Assembly: GCA_038237475.1 (NCBI GenBank)
Contig: JBBRYS010000001.1
Coordinates: forward strand, 496,001 to 560,000
Source: JAOAPY01 sp038237475
GTDB taxonomy: Bacteria > Acidobacteriota > Blastocatellia > Pyrinomonadales > Pyrinomonadaceae
Direction: 5' to 3'
Length of the DNA stretch: 64,000 bases
The position numbers were made by a program, and so were the translations under genes. Each line of letters starts with the position of its first letter. The first letter of the stretch is position 1. The notes under the pieces are model-generated. The model was not told the DNA's origin. It did no database searches and worked only from the letters and a program-made list of their open reading frames with translations. Below, in pieces: positions 26,068 through 35,976 of this stretch.

Positions 26068-26166
26068 ATGCACTGGAAGGTTCCCTCATCGTCGCTCTTC
26101 CTGCTCACCTTCGTCCTGAGCGTCGTACTTGCAATTTTCGGCTCCTGCCTGATGCGGTTGAGGTAG
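26068..26166 (+). pseudogene. remnant of a zinc-ribbon membrane protein C-terminus
   Basis: An ATG frame of 32 codons reads MHWKVPSSSLFLLTFVLSVV and ends LMRLR. It resembles the tail of the zinc-ribbon protein at 30731-31039 (MRWKVTLIIAFFLLSFVLSV). The Cys-rich ribbons are missing, so this is probably a 3' fragment of a duplicate. It begins 27 bp after the 51-bp repeat. Confidence 0.55.
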
Positions 26167-26334
26167 GGATCGCCATGTGGGATCGAGTAGGAGGGGAAGC
26201 CCTCCTCGGCCGCGACGCGCAGCCACTTTGGCGGTGGCGATCGGGAATCGTGGGTTGAAATGTGGTGCCTTGCGAGAAGCGGTTAAACAACGGCCTGATG
26301 ATTTCCTGATCGCACCCGGCACGGACACATATCT

Positions 26335-28938
26335 TCATTGCAGCCTCACGCGTTTCACCAGTGCGTCGTAGCGCGGGTCGTTGCGCAGTGAATCAAAACG
26401 CGGATCAACTTGAAGATAAGCCATCCAGTGTTCGCGGCGCTGATATGTCTTCTCCAGGTATTCAAGTGCCTTATCCTTGTCTCCTGCTTGGGCATAAATA
26501 CAGGCGGTGAAATACATGCTTAGATTAAATTGAGAACTCCATTTGGCTTGCTCGCGCAAAACTCCCTCCCAACCGGCGGTTTGATAGGCAGTTTCAAACA
26601 TCCTGACGGTTTCCTCGTCCACATTCGACAGCTTTTGAAATCTCATCAGCCGTTCAAAATCTTCCGACTGTTTGCCCTGAAAGGCGACGCCGCCGACAAG
26701 CCAATAATAGCTGATGGCGCGTTGCGGATTCCGTTGCGCGAGTCTCTCCAATTGTTGGGCAGCCTCATCGTAGCGTCGGGCAAATGTCAAAGCGACCATA
26801 TAGACGATTTGATGATAAATGGATGTTGGGTCGAGATCGATAGCGGTCTTAATCTCGACTATCGCTTCGTCAAAACGCCTGCCCTGAGAAGAAAACAAAA
26901 GACGCGCATATGTGTTGTGCGCGAGCGGAGAATTCGGGTCTAGCTCGATGGCGCGCCTACATGCCGATTCCGCACCGCTGACATCATATTCGTAATTCAG
27001 TTTGTTCATGCAGAGCGCGTTATATGCTTCGGAAAGATTCGGGTCGAGTTCCAGTGCTTTTTTAACTGCTGCCATCGAAATTCGATGCTGTTCGTGGATA
27101 TCTACATCTGCTCCGATGTCAGACAACGAGCGGTGAGAAAATGCGACACCTGCCCACGCCCGCGCGTAATTCGGGTCAAGCCGGACGGCTTGCTCAAAAA
27201 ATTCGACTGCTTTCAAACCGTCCTGCGGGAATCGTTTGTCGTTAAAATACACCCCTTGCAAATAGAGCCGGTATGCCTCTTCATTGTCCGTCCCGCGGTT
27301 TTTGGTCGGATTATTTTGTTGGAAGTTAAATCGCGTCAACAGAAGGTTCCCCACTTCGGCCGCAATTTGGTCTTGCGTTGCAAAGACATTGGCCGTGTCT
27401 TTTTGCCCGCTTTTATACGTTTCGACGATCTCGCCGCTCGCCACATTCAGAAGTTCCGAGGTGACGCGAACTTTCCCACCCGCCAACTGGTAATTCGAAG
27501 CAAGGACGTAATCAACCTGCTGTTCGCGTCCCGCCGCAATCGGGTCTTGATTGATGTCGGCATACTTGCGAATCGCGCTCAGCGGGCGCACGACGAAACC
27601 CTTCATCGCGCCGAGTTTGTAAATCAACGAATCGGCAATGCCGAGCTCGTAAATCTCGTCGCGGTTGGCCGCGCCGATTGGCTTGAGTGGCAAAACCGCG
27701 ATTGATTTTTTGCCGACCTCAGGGGGCGCGCTTCTTGCCTTGTAAAAATAGAGCCCAAGCCCGATAGCGCAGACGAGAGCGAGCGCGATGGGAAGGGTGA
27801 TGCGCGCGACGAGACTGCGGCGCGCTGACGGAGTGGCCGCGCCCGCGCCCCCGGCTTCGAGGCGCTTCTGCAACCGCCGCAGGTCTGTGAGCAGTTCTTC
27901 GGCCGAGCGGTAACGCTCCTCGCGGTCTTTCCGCAGACACTTCCCAACGATGCGCTGCAACTCCCCCGGCGTTCCGGTCACGACCTTCGGGAGCGGCGCG
28001 GACTCCGTCTGCAGGACAGCCGCGACCACATCGCTCATCGTCTCGCCCGTGAAGGGCGCGGTGCCCGAAAGCATTTCGTAGAGGACGCAGCCCAAGGACC
28101 ACACGTCGGCACGCGCGTCTACGTCCTGCCCACGCGCCTGCTCTGGCGACATGTAACGGTCGGTGCCCATGATCAGTCCCGGTGTAGTCCTGACCGTCGA
28201 GGGGTTATGTCCGTTCCTTTCAGCTACTGTCGTTTGCCGCGGCGCGAGTTTGGCGATGCCGAAGTCGAGGACCTTGACGTAACCGTCCGGTCGGAGCATG
28301 ACGTTCTCGGGCTTCACATCGCGGTGGACGATGCCAGCCTCGTGCGCGGCACGAAGCGCCGAGGCGATCTGCGCGGCGACGTCGAGCGCCTCGGCCGGTG
28401 CGAGCGTCCCACGCGTCAGACGCTTGCGTAAGGTCTCGCCCTCGATGTACTCAGAGGCGATGACACTTGAGTCACCCGCCTGCTCGATGCCATAGACGGT
28501 GATGATGTTCGGGTGGTTTAAGGCGGAGGCTGCGCGCGCCTCCTGTCGAAAACGTCGCACCTGCTCCTCGTCGTGTGTGAGGTGTTCGGGCAAGAGTTTT
28601 AAGGCGACGAGCCGGCCGAGATCCACGTCCTGGGCCAGATAGACTCGCCCCATTCCGCCCTCGCCCAAGAGCGACCGCACGTGGTAACGCCCTGCAAGGG
28701 TTTGCCCGACGACCTGCTCGGCCTCGTCACCGGAGAGCAGTTCGTTAGCAACTGCCAGCGCCGGTTTGTCCATAATGCCCCCGCCATCTTCATGCGAGCA
28801 GATCAGCGACTCGACCTCGCAGCGCAGTTCCGCGTTTCCGACGCACGCGTCGGAGAGGAAGGCGGCGCGCTCTTGCGCCTCTAGCTCCAGCGCGGCGTGG
28901 AAGATTTCGCCGATTTTGCGATGGCGTTCGGGTGTCAT
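26335..28938 (-). CDS. Ser/Thr protein kinase with TolB-like and TPR domains
   Basis: 867 aa. The first 80 residues form the usual acidobacterial leader (RHRKIGEIFHAALEL). The kinase domain (about 95-360) has GEGGMGRVYLA, VALKLL, HRDVKPENVM, LDFGIAKL and a standard APE-like region (SPEQARG). One membrane helix (about 372-392) follows, then an extracytoplasmic TolB/FlgO-like domain beginning KSIAVLPLKPIG and TPR repeats to the end. This suggests sensing outside and phosphorylation inside. It starts 10 bp after the sigma-factor stop, in one operon. The kinase half is visibly more GC-rich than the TPR half. Confidence 0.95.
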   Translation of the reverse strand: MTPERHRKIGEIFHAALELEAQERAAFLSDACVGNAELRCEVESLICSHEDGGGIMDKPALAVANELLSGDEAEQVVGQTLAGRYHVRSLLGEGGMGRVYLAQDVDLGRLVALKLLPEHLTHDEEQVRRFRQEARAASALNHPNIITVYGIEQAGDSSVIASEYIEGETLRKRLTRGTLAPAEALDVAAQIASALRAAHEAGIVHRDVKPENVMLRPDGYVKVLDFGIAKLAPRQTTVAERNGHNPSTVRTTPGLIMGTDRYMSPEQARGQDVDARADVWSLGCVLYEMLSGTAPFTGETMSDVVAAVLQTESAPLPKVVTGTPGELQRIVGKCLRKDREERYRSAEELLTDLRRLQKRLEAGGAGAATPSARRSLVARITLPIALALVCAIGLGLYFYKARSAPPEVGKKSIAVLPLKPIGAANRDEIYELGIADSLIYKLGAMKGFVVRPLSAIRKYADINQDPIAAGREQQVDYVLASNYQLAGGKVRVTSELLNVASGEIVETYKSGQKDTANVFATQDQIAAEVGNLLLTRFNFQQNNPTKNRGTDNEEAYRLYLQGVYFNDKRFPQDGLKAVEFFEQAVRLDPNYARAWAGVAFSHRSLSDIGADVDIHEQHRISMAAVKKALELDPNLSEAYNALCMNKLNYEYDVSGAESACRRAIELDPNSPLAHNTYARLLFSSQGRRFDEAIVEIKTAIDLDPTSIYHQIVYMVALTFARRYDEAAQQLERLAQRNPQRAISYYWLVGGVAFQGKQSEDFERLMRFQKLSNVDEETVRMFETAYQTAGWEGVLREQAKWSSQFNLSMYFTACIYAQAGDKDKALEYLEKTYQRREHWMAYLQVDPRFDSLRNDPRYDALVKRVRLQ

Positions 28939-28948
28939 ATGAAGAAGT

Positions 28949-29524
28949 TCACGGCTCCTGGCGAGAGAGTTCGCGGTTGAGCCAGGCGCGCGCGAGCGTC
29001 CAGTCGCGCCTGACGGTGGCTACGGAAACCTTCAGCACCTCGGCGATCTCCGCATCGTGCAAGCCTCCGAAGTAACGCAGCTCCACAACGCGGCTTTGCC
29101 TCGCGTCGAGTTCGGCGAGCGTCTTGAGCGCCTCGTCGAGCGCGACCATCTCCGCGCCCCGGACATCGGCCACGACGGCTGCCTCGTCCAGTTCGAGGAG
29201 TGGCGCCCCGCCCCCGCGCTTCTGATAGCCGCGCGACCGCGCGAAGTCAACGAGGATGCGGCGCATAAGCTCTGCCGAGACGGCGAAGAAGTGCGCCCGG
29301 TTCTGCCAGCGCACGTTCTGTGAGCCGACGAGTCGCAGGTAAGCCTCGTTTACGAGCGCGGTTGTTTGCAGTGTGTGGCCCGCGCGCTCCCCGATCATGT
29401 AGCGGTGCGCGCGGCGGCGCAACTCCCTGTAAACCAGAGGGGTCAGGGCCGTGAGCGCGGACGCGTCGCCATCGCTCCAAGCGTGCAGTAGCTCTGTGAT
29501 CTCTTTCGGAGAGTTCGTCGTCAT
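28949..29524 (-). CDS. ECF-type sigma factor (TIGR02999-like)
   Basis: 191 aa. Region 2 (LTPLVYRELRRRAHRYMIGER) and region 4 (LAELDARQSRVVELRYFGGLHDAEIAEVLKVSVATVRRDWTLARAWL) are clear, with the linker HTLQTTALVNEAYLRLV typical of the TIGR02999 group common in acidobacteria. ATG 29524 (MTTNSPKEITELLHAW) is the usual start; the frame stays open to 29668 without conserved sequence. It lies immediately upstream of the Ser/Thr kinase, a known pairing in which the kinase may control the sigma factor in place of an anti-sigma factor. Confidence 0.93.
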   Translation of the reverse strand: MTTNSPKEITELLHAWSDGDASALTALTPLVYRELRRRAHRYMIGERAGHTLQTTALVNEAYLRLVGSQNVRWQNRAHFFAVSAELMRRILVDFARSRGYQKRGGGAPLLELDEAAVVADVRGAEMVALDEALKTLAELDARQSRVVELRYFGGLHDAEIAEVLKVSVATVRRDWTLARAWLNRELSRQEP

Positions 29525-29756
29525 GCCAGCCAAACCGGCGCCACTAAAATTTCTTTCGTCGCCGTGAGTGTTTTCGCGCGCCATTCGCGCCTTAACCCTC
29601 GGGGCGAAGTGGGCGGACACCGGGACCAGACGTCCAGGCCGGCCGGCAGCGTCCCACTTAAGCTGCATACCTCAATAAGAGGGGCAGCGAGATGTGCGCT
29701 CTTAAACAAGTAGCGCGTCGTCGCACAGCCGCTCGCTGACAAAAAGGAGTTTTACC

Positions 29757-30029
29757 ATGAAGAAAGTCCGTAAAGCTATCCCCAATCTTAGTGCTCTCCT
29801 GTTGATCGCTCTCTTGGCAGCCGTAGCCACGGCGGGCCGCCATGACGATTCCAGGTACAGGGTCTTCTGTGCCAACGGCAAGATGGAGGTTGAGCAGCGC
29901 ACACTCGAGCAAGAGAAGAACGCCCGCGGCTCGAACGTCTGCGTGCTGGCCGAGTTCGACACACTCTCTGACGCCGAGAAGTACGCCGATAACCACGGCG
30001 GCAAAGGCGCGGACTGCAACTGCCGGTAG
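29757..30029 (+). CDS. small secreted Cys-containing protein
   Basis: 90 aa with the signal peptide MKKVRKAIPNLSALLLIALL and cleavage near TAG. The mature domain of about 60 residues is hydrophilic, with four Cys (VFCANGK, SNVCVLAE and the terminal CNCR), suggesting disulfides. AAAAAGGAG precedes the ATG. It is divergent from the sigma-factor gene and could be its target, which is a guess from position only. Confidence 0.7.
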   Translation: MKKVRKAIPNLSALLLIALLAAVATAGRHDDSRYRVFCANGKMEVEQRTLEQEKNARGSNVCVLAEFDTLSDAEKYADNHGGKGADCNCR

Positions 30030-30278
30030 AGCGTGTAATTCACCGCGCTCAAACGAATAAAAGATTTTAACGAAGGAAATTAAAAAATTTCTCGACGGCG
30101 CGCACTTGCCGGTTTGCAAATGCTTCAGACATACAAGCTACTAAAGCAAAGTTTGTGGTTGGTAAACAGAAGGCTTCGGCTTGGCTAACTCGCCTTGCAT
30201 TCGGTCTTCCGCTCGCACCTGAAGATGAGACACACGTACAAGACTAGCCTGCCTCTGCAGGTACTGGAGGAGATAACG

Positions 30279-30725
30279 ATGGCAAGATTCAAAGACCCTA
30301 ACGTCCCGGCCGCGGCCTTCGCGCCCTATCTTGAGCCGGGCGAGCAACTCCGCTACATCGCCTTCGGCGTCAAGCAGCCGAACCTGATCCTGATGCTCCC
30401 GCTCTTCGCGCTCGCTGTCCTGCCCGGGGCGATTGCCACGGCGCTACTGACGAAGGAGTACGTCATCGGCCTGACCGACCGACGCCTCATTGTGCTGCGC
30501 TTCAAGGGCAAGAGCGTCCAGGTGCAGGAGGTGCTGGACTATCGCTTCAACAACGGCCAACGCCCGCCCGTCAAGGCTTCGACCGGCCCGATCTTTACCC
30601 ACATCAAGATTGAGGATGCGGCCAAGCCGTTCGTCGCGAAGTTCCACCGGATGGGGATGCCCGGCAACCGCGAAGGCGCGATGGCGATAGCGGCAGCGCT
30701 GACCGGGCAGCCTGCGATGGCATAG
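30279..30725 (+). CDS. membrane-associated PH-like domain protein
   Basis: 148 aa from ATG 30279, preceded by GGAGGAGATAACG. After LEPGEQLRYIAFGVKQPN comes a hydrophobic segment (LILMLPLFALAVLPGAIATALL), then EYVIGLTDRRLIVLRFKGKS, the strand pattern of bacterial PH (bPH/YvbH-like) domains. The frame opens at 30195 but that start lacks a ribosome site. It is followed 5 bp later by the zinc-ribbon gene, probably in the same transcript. Confidence 0.75.
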   Translation: MARFKDPNVPAAAFAPYLEPGEQLRYIAFGVKQPNLILMLPLFALAVLPGAIATALLTKEYVIGLTDRRLIVLRFKGKSVQVQEVLDYRFNNGQRPPVKASTGPIFTHIKIEDAAKPFVAKFHRMGMPGNREGAMAIAAALTGQPAMA

Positions 30726-30730
30726 ACATC

Positions 30731-31039
30731 ATGACGCCACGACCTTTACAGACGATGATAAAGGGACCTGTCCCCGAGCCGCCGCCGTGCCCCTATTGCC
30801 GCGCGCCGCTCAACTCCGGCCCACACATCTGCGGGCGGTGCGGGCGTGAGCCGTCGGCCCCGCGTCGTCCCTGTCAGAGATGTGGACGGGTGACGCCGAC
30901 CGCAGAGCCGGCCTGCTGGAACTGCGGGGCGGTCTTCAAGAGCGATATGCGATGGAAAGTGACGCTGATCATCGCTTTTTTTCTGCTCAGCTTCGTCCTC
31001 AGCGTCGCAGTCGCTCTCGTCAAAGTGTTTCTGAGTTGA
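30731..31039 (+). CDS. zinc-ribbon protein with C-terminal membrane anchor
   Basis: 102 aa. Three CxxC pairs and more (CPYCRAP, CGRCGREP, CQRCGRV, CWNCGAVF) form two zinc ribbons, followed by a C-terminal helix (LIIAFFLLSFVLSVAVALV). The layout, ribbons in the cytoplasm and a tail anchor, recurs in the small gene at 43922. The partner is unknown. A degenerate copy of its tail lies at 26068-26166. Confidence 0.8.
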   Translation: MTPRPLQTMIKGPVPEPPPCPYCRAPLNSGPHICGRCGREPSAPRRPCQRCGRVTPTAEPACWNCGAVFKSDMRWKVTLIIAFFLLSFVLSVAVALVKVFLS

Positions 31040-31169
31040 TGGGCAGGTAGAGAACAAATGGGCGGCACCAATAGAACCGAAAGCCTCTGCATGATACCCG
31101 GGGTCAACCGAACGCACCATGGTTCCGTTTGGGGTGAGACGGCTGTGACCCTCTGAAAGGAAGATCAAA

Positions 31170-31274
31170 GTGAGAAAACAGATCGTATTCGCGCTCGCAT
31201 CCATCGTCATCACGGGTTTCTGTTGCCAGAGCGCCTCAGCGCAGTGGCCGAACCGGCTCGCGGGCGCGCTCTAG
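31170..31274 (+). pseudogene. truncated signal-peptide duplicate of the following gene
   Basis: A GTG behind AAAGGAAGATCAAA starts 34 codons reading MRKQIVFALASIVITGFCCQ then SASAQWPNRLAGAL and a TAG. This matches the N-terminus of the gene at 31323 (GFCCQNAPAQLPGGLK). It looks like a tandem duplicate cut off just after the signal peptide, though a short secreted peptide cannot be excluded. Confidence 0.6.
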
Positions 31275-31322
31275 CGCACCGCATGCGCCCCTACTTATCA
31301 CTACTAGAAAGGAACTATAAGA

Positions 31323-32531
31323 ATGTCGAGAAAACATATTTTGGTCGCGGTCGCGTTTGTCTTCATAGCAGGCTTTTGCTGCCAGAACGCCCCGGCACAG
31401 TTACCCGGAGGCTTAAAAATTCCGAAAATAAGTAAGCCTAAGCCAACGCCGACCGAGACCGCGCAGCCGTCGTCATCCGGCGAGTCACAGCCCGCTTCTC
31501 CTATTGAGCCACAGCCCGCCGCCGCACAGCCGCAGGTACCAGCCGGACCGAGCACACTTGCCGTCTTGAAAAATCAGGTCAGCGTGACTGCTCGAACGGT
31601 CACGTCCTACAAGGGGGACGGCAGCACCTTTAGCTGGACGCCTGTCATCAAGTTCGACACCAACGGGAACACCCCGAGCGGCGCCCAATACCACGTCGTG
31701 GTCTCGCTGCCCGGAGGCGCTCCATGGGTTGACGTGGACTGCAAGTGGAGTAGTAGTAGCCAAAGAAGTTATTACCAGTGCGGTGGCCCGGATACCCCGG
31801 AGGATCAGGGCACGACGGCGACGGGCCTCTTCCCCTTCGTCATCAAGATGCGGAACGAGCTTCAGGGCACAGATCAGACGCTCTTCACCGGCAAGGTCAA
31901 GATCGAGAAAGCGCCCGACGACACCGGCACGCCCGCCGAGCGCGCCAAAAAATCCTTCTACTACCCCAACATGGATTGGGCCTTGCCCATCGGCTACGTC
32001 TACTACAGCCCTGCCGACAACCACCTCTTCACCTCGTTCTGGGTGCGCGGGAGCACCTACAAGGTAGAGCCGCACCTGTTCTATCAGGGGAAAGAGATAG
32101 GCTTGCAGGGAAAGCCGAGCTGTAACGACAAGACAGAAGTCGGGGATGCGTACATACGCTCGGTCAAACCCGCTCCTTTCTGGAAGCTCGTCGAATGCCA
32201 GATAACGTCCGCTGTTCAGATCAGGGACAAGGGGGAGACATTCGGCATCCCGATTCACTACTTGATGTCGAACCCCGGCGAGTATGAGATCAAGGTGCTG
32301 TGGAATGACGAACTATCACGCTCGATCAAGTTTTCGGTCCGCGCGGGCGGCGATTTCGCCGGCGGCGTCCCGCTGCTCTACAGAGTGCGGAGCGGAGACG
32401 GTGATCGTCAGTCCGGCGTCCTCGTGCCCGTCGCCATCCTCGACGCTCAGGACGGGCCGTGGAACAAGGCGGCATGGAAGACCGACGCCTTCTACGGCAA
32501 CCCGCCGCAGGGCTTTACGCCCGCTCCATAA
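31323..32531 (+). CDS. secreted protein of unknown function
   Basis: 402 aa. The signal peptide ends at about GFCCQNAPAQ (the Cys pair could also be a lipobox, since FCCQ is not a perfect one). A Pro/Ser/Gln-rich linker (about 35-75) precedes a mostly beta globular region with VSVTARTVTSYKGDGSTFSW, IPIHYLMSNPGEYEIKVLW and a C-terminal FYGNPPQGFTPAP. Five or so Cys are in the exported part. No family recognised. It belongs to the group of small exported proteins next to the sigma factor and kinase. Confidence 0.75.
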   Translation: MSRKHILVAVAFVFIAGFCCQNAPAQLPGGLKIPKISKPKPTPTETAQPSSSGESQPASPIEPQPAAAQPQVPAGPSTLAVLKNQVSVTARTVTSYKGDGSTFSWTPVIKFDTNGNTPSGAQYHVVVSLPGGAPWVDVDCKWSSSSQRSYYQCGGPDTPEDQGTTATGLFPFVIKMRNELQGTDQTLFTGKVKIEKAPDDTGTPAERAKKSFYYPNMDWALPIGYVYYSPADNHLFTSFWVRGSTYKVEPHLFYQGKEIGLQGKPSCNDKTEVGDAYIRSVKPAPFWKLVECQITSAVQIRDKGETFGIPIHYLMSNPGEYEIKVLWNDELSRSIKFSVRAGGDFAGGVPLLYRVRSGDGDRQSGVLVPVAILDAQDGPWNKAAWKTDAFYGNPPQGFTPAP

Positions 32532-32715
32532 ACGTCATGCACTGGAGAGCCTTATGACAGGAGTCGTTATGAAAAAGTCTAGATGGTGCGGTTGACCGGT
32601 CCTGCTTCTGCTCGCGTGAGCTAATCCCGCGCGACAACCCGTCTCGGCACGCTCGGGCAAGGTTCTTATTCGTTTCAAATGGTTCTAAAGGATTTGCGGA
32701 TTTCCATGTTGTTAA

Positions 32716-32857
32716 CAAGCGCTCAGGGTGCCGACTTCAAATCGGGTCTTTCCTACGATCAAACGCCCGCCTTCAGGCGGTACTCTAAGCGCCTGGGTTG
32801 CTGGTTGGAAATACTCGACCCGAGATCGAGTCCGACGTAAACTTTGTCCATGCAGAT
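32716..32857. repeat. REP-like inverted pair plus 51-bp repeat copy 2
   Basis: AAGCGCTCAGGGTGCCGACT (32717 on) and the inverted CGCCCGCCTTCAGGCGGTAC (from 32764) with TCTAAGCGCCTG form a REP pair like that at 14.6 kb. Bases 32807-32857 are the second copy of the 51-bp repeat. Flanking sequence from 32532 to 32715 holds only a 9-codon start (ATG 32569) that ends at TGA, and 32858-33030 holds nothing I recognise. Confidence 0.8.
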
Positions 32858-33030
32858 GCCTCCTCCCTTTAAAACAGGTATTAGGTAAAGGAGGATGTTA
32901 TCCTGCTGGAGACATCTGTGCTTGAACCTAACTTCTTGCCCGCACTCATCGTGTCATTGCAGGTAAGCGCGGGGTAGCGCCCTTCTCAACTAGCTTTGTC
33001 CGGCGCGGCTTGCGTGTTACCGCGTCGCCA

Positions 33031-33052
33031 CTTGAACTCAGATGTTAAGCGC
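33031..33052 (+). other. attC-like left core half site
   Basis: CTTGAACTCAGATGTTAAGC at 33031-33050 resembles the L'-R' half of an integron attC site, with GTTAAGC as core. It lies 26 bp before the start of the 155-aa gene, the usual spacing for a cassette. No integrase gene is in the window. Confidence 0.35.
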
Positions 33053-33077
33053 TACCTCTCCTGAGAATTAATCACTT

Positions 33078-33545
33078 ATGAGACGATTTCTAATCACCGC
33101 GCTACTGGGTTTACTATTCATATCTCCTGCCTCCAGGGCGCAAAACCTTTTCCCACTCCGCTCCTCTTCGACCCAAATCAAGAGGGGTTCTGCGAACAAG
33201 GCCACGTCAGGGTTTTACCTCGAAATTAAGAGATCATACGTGCGCGCACACCCAGGTTGGCAGAAGAGAACTATCGCTTTACTTAGGTTCAAAGGCTTTG
33301 CAGCATTTACCGGCGAGCTTAAAAGTCAGGTTAGTGATGACAACATTAAATCCCTGGAGAAGACCTCTAACCCCAGGTCAGCTATTACTTCCGTCTACTT
33401 AGGTCCATATCAGTCGGAAGCTGTTGCTAAGCGCATGGTTCCTGATCTTCTTTCGGCGCTTAAACCACTAATCGATGATGAAAAGAAGAATGATGAACTC
33501 GATAATAGGTATCTGTTTTTAGTGGGCGTGGTGAGGGTCTTGTAG
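33078..33545 (+). CDS. secreted protein, possible gene cassette
   Basis: 155 aa with the signal peptide MRRFLITALLGLLFISPASRA. The mature part is basic, contains ITSVYLGPYQSEAVAKRMVP, the pattern of a SPOR-like or sporulation-related repeat (peptidoglycan-binding), and ends in a hydrophobic LFLVGVVRVL. Base composition is AT-richer than its neighbours. Flanked by attC-like half sites at 33031-33052 and 33571-33590, so it may have arrived as a cassette. SPOR assignment is tentative. Confidence 0.65.
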   Translation: MRRFLITALLGLLFISPASRAQNLFPLRSSSTQIKRGSANKATSGFYLEIKRSYVRAHPGWQKRTIALLRFKGFAAFTGELKSQVSDDNIKSLEKTSNPRSAITSVYLGPYQSEAVAKRMVPDLLSALKPLIDDEKKNDELDNRYLFLVGVVRVL

Positions 33546-33570
33546 TTGGGAATCGGCTATTCACTTTAAC

Positions 33571-33590
33571 GCGCCTAACAACTCATTCAA
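33571..33590 (+). other. attC-like right core half site
   Basis: GCGCCTAACAACTCATTCAA closely follows the R''-L'' consensus of attC sites. Its GCGCCTAAC matches the reverse complement of the left core (GCGCTTAAC) in 8 of 9 positions. The second half of an attC (GTTRGGC-like) is not seen within 130 bp, so the site is incomplete. Bases 33600-33866 hold nothing else I recognise. Confidence 0.35.
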
Positions 33591-33866
33591 CCAGTTGGTT
33601 TTTAACCGCCGTTGCAGCGCTGCTAATTGTCGAAATCGTCGGGCATCCTCTATGGGTTTAGTCGTAAAGCAGATTCTCGGACACCACGTCATAGGCAGGG
33701 GTGAATCGTATTCTGGTTGGTTGCCTGAGAGTGGTGCGGCCCTGATCAGTGGCTAAAGTAAACTCAAGTCAAATTCCAGAAATAGTTTTGTGGCCCGTCC
33801 AGATCCGGTAATTGGAATGGGAGGGATTACCCCGTAGATAGATTGCTCAGTTGTCAAGGATTTCAC

Positions 33867-33938
33867 GTGTTTAGAGTACCGCCTTCAGGAGGTATTTAAC
33901 CTTAAGAGCCCGCCTCCAGGCGGTACTCTGCACACCTG
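33867..33938. repeat. inverted pair of REP-like units
   Basis: GTTTAGAGTACCGCCTTCAG (33868 on) and GCCCGCCTCCAGGCGGTACT (from 33908) face each other. They lie at the 3' end of selB and may stop its transcript. Confidence 0.75.
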
Positions 33939-33951
33939 TTTCGAGAGGGCA

Positions 33952-35886
<1,935 letters not shown>

Positions 35887-35976
35887 GTGATAGCACAAAC
35901 TGACAGTCTGTAATTCGGGGTGGATTGTTTTCTAAGCGTAACTTCCTGGTGGTCGATCAGAGAATGCACGACTGTG

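Noticed and set aside
31037..31060. TGA at the end of the zinc-ribbon gene as Sec
   Set aside because: The protein is complete after its membrane helix and the read-through sequence shows no conserved pattern.
32569..32620. ATG frame MKKSRWCG-TGA-PVLLLLA as a short selenoprotein
   Set aside because: A second TGA follows after seven codons, there is no recognised family, and the sequence looks like a decayed signal peptide.
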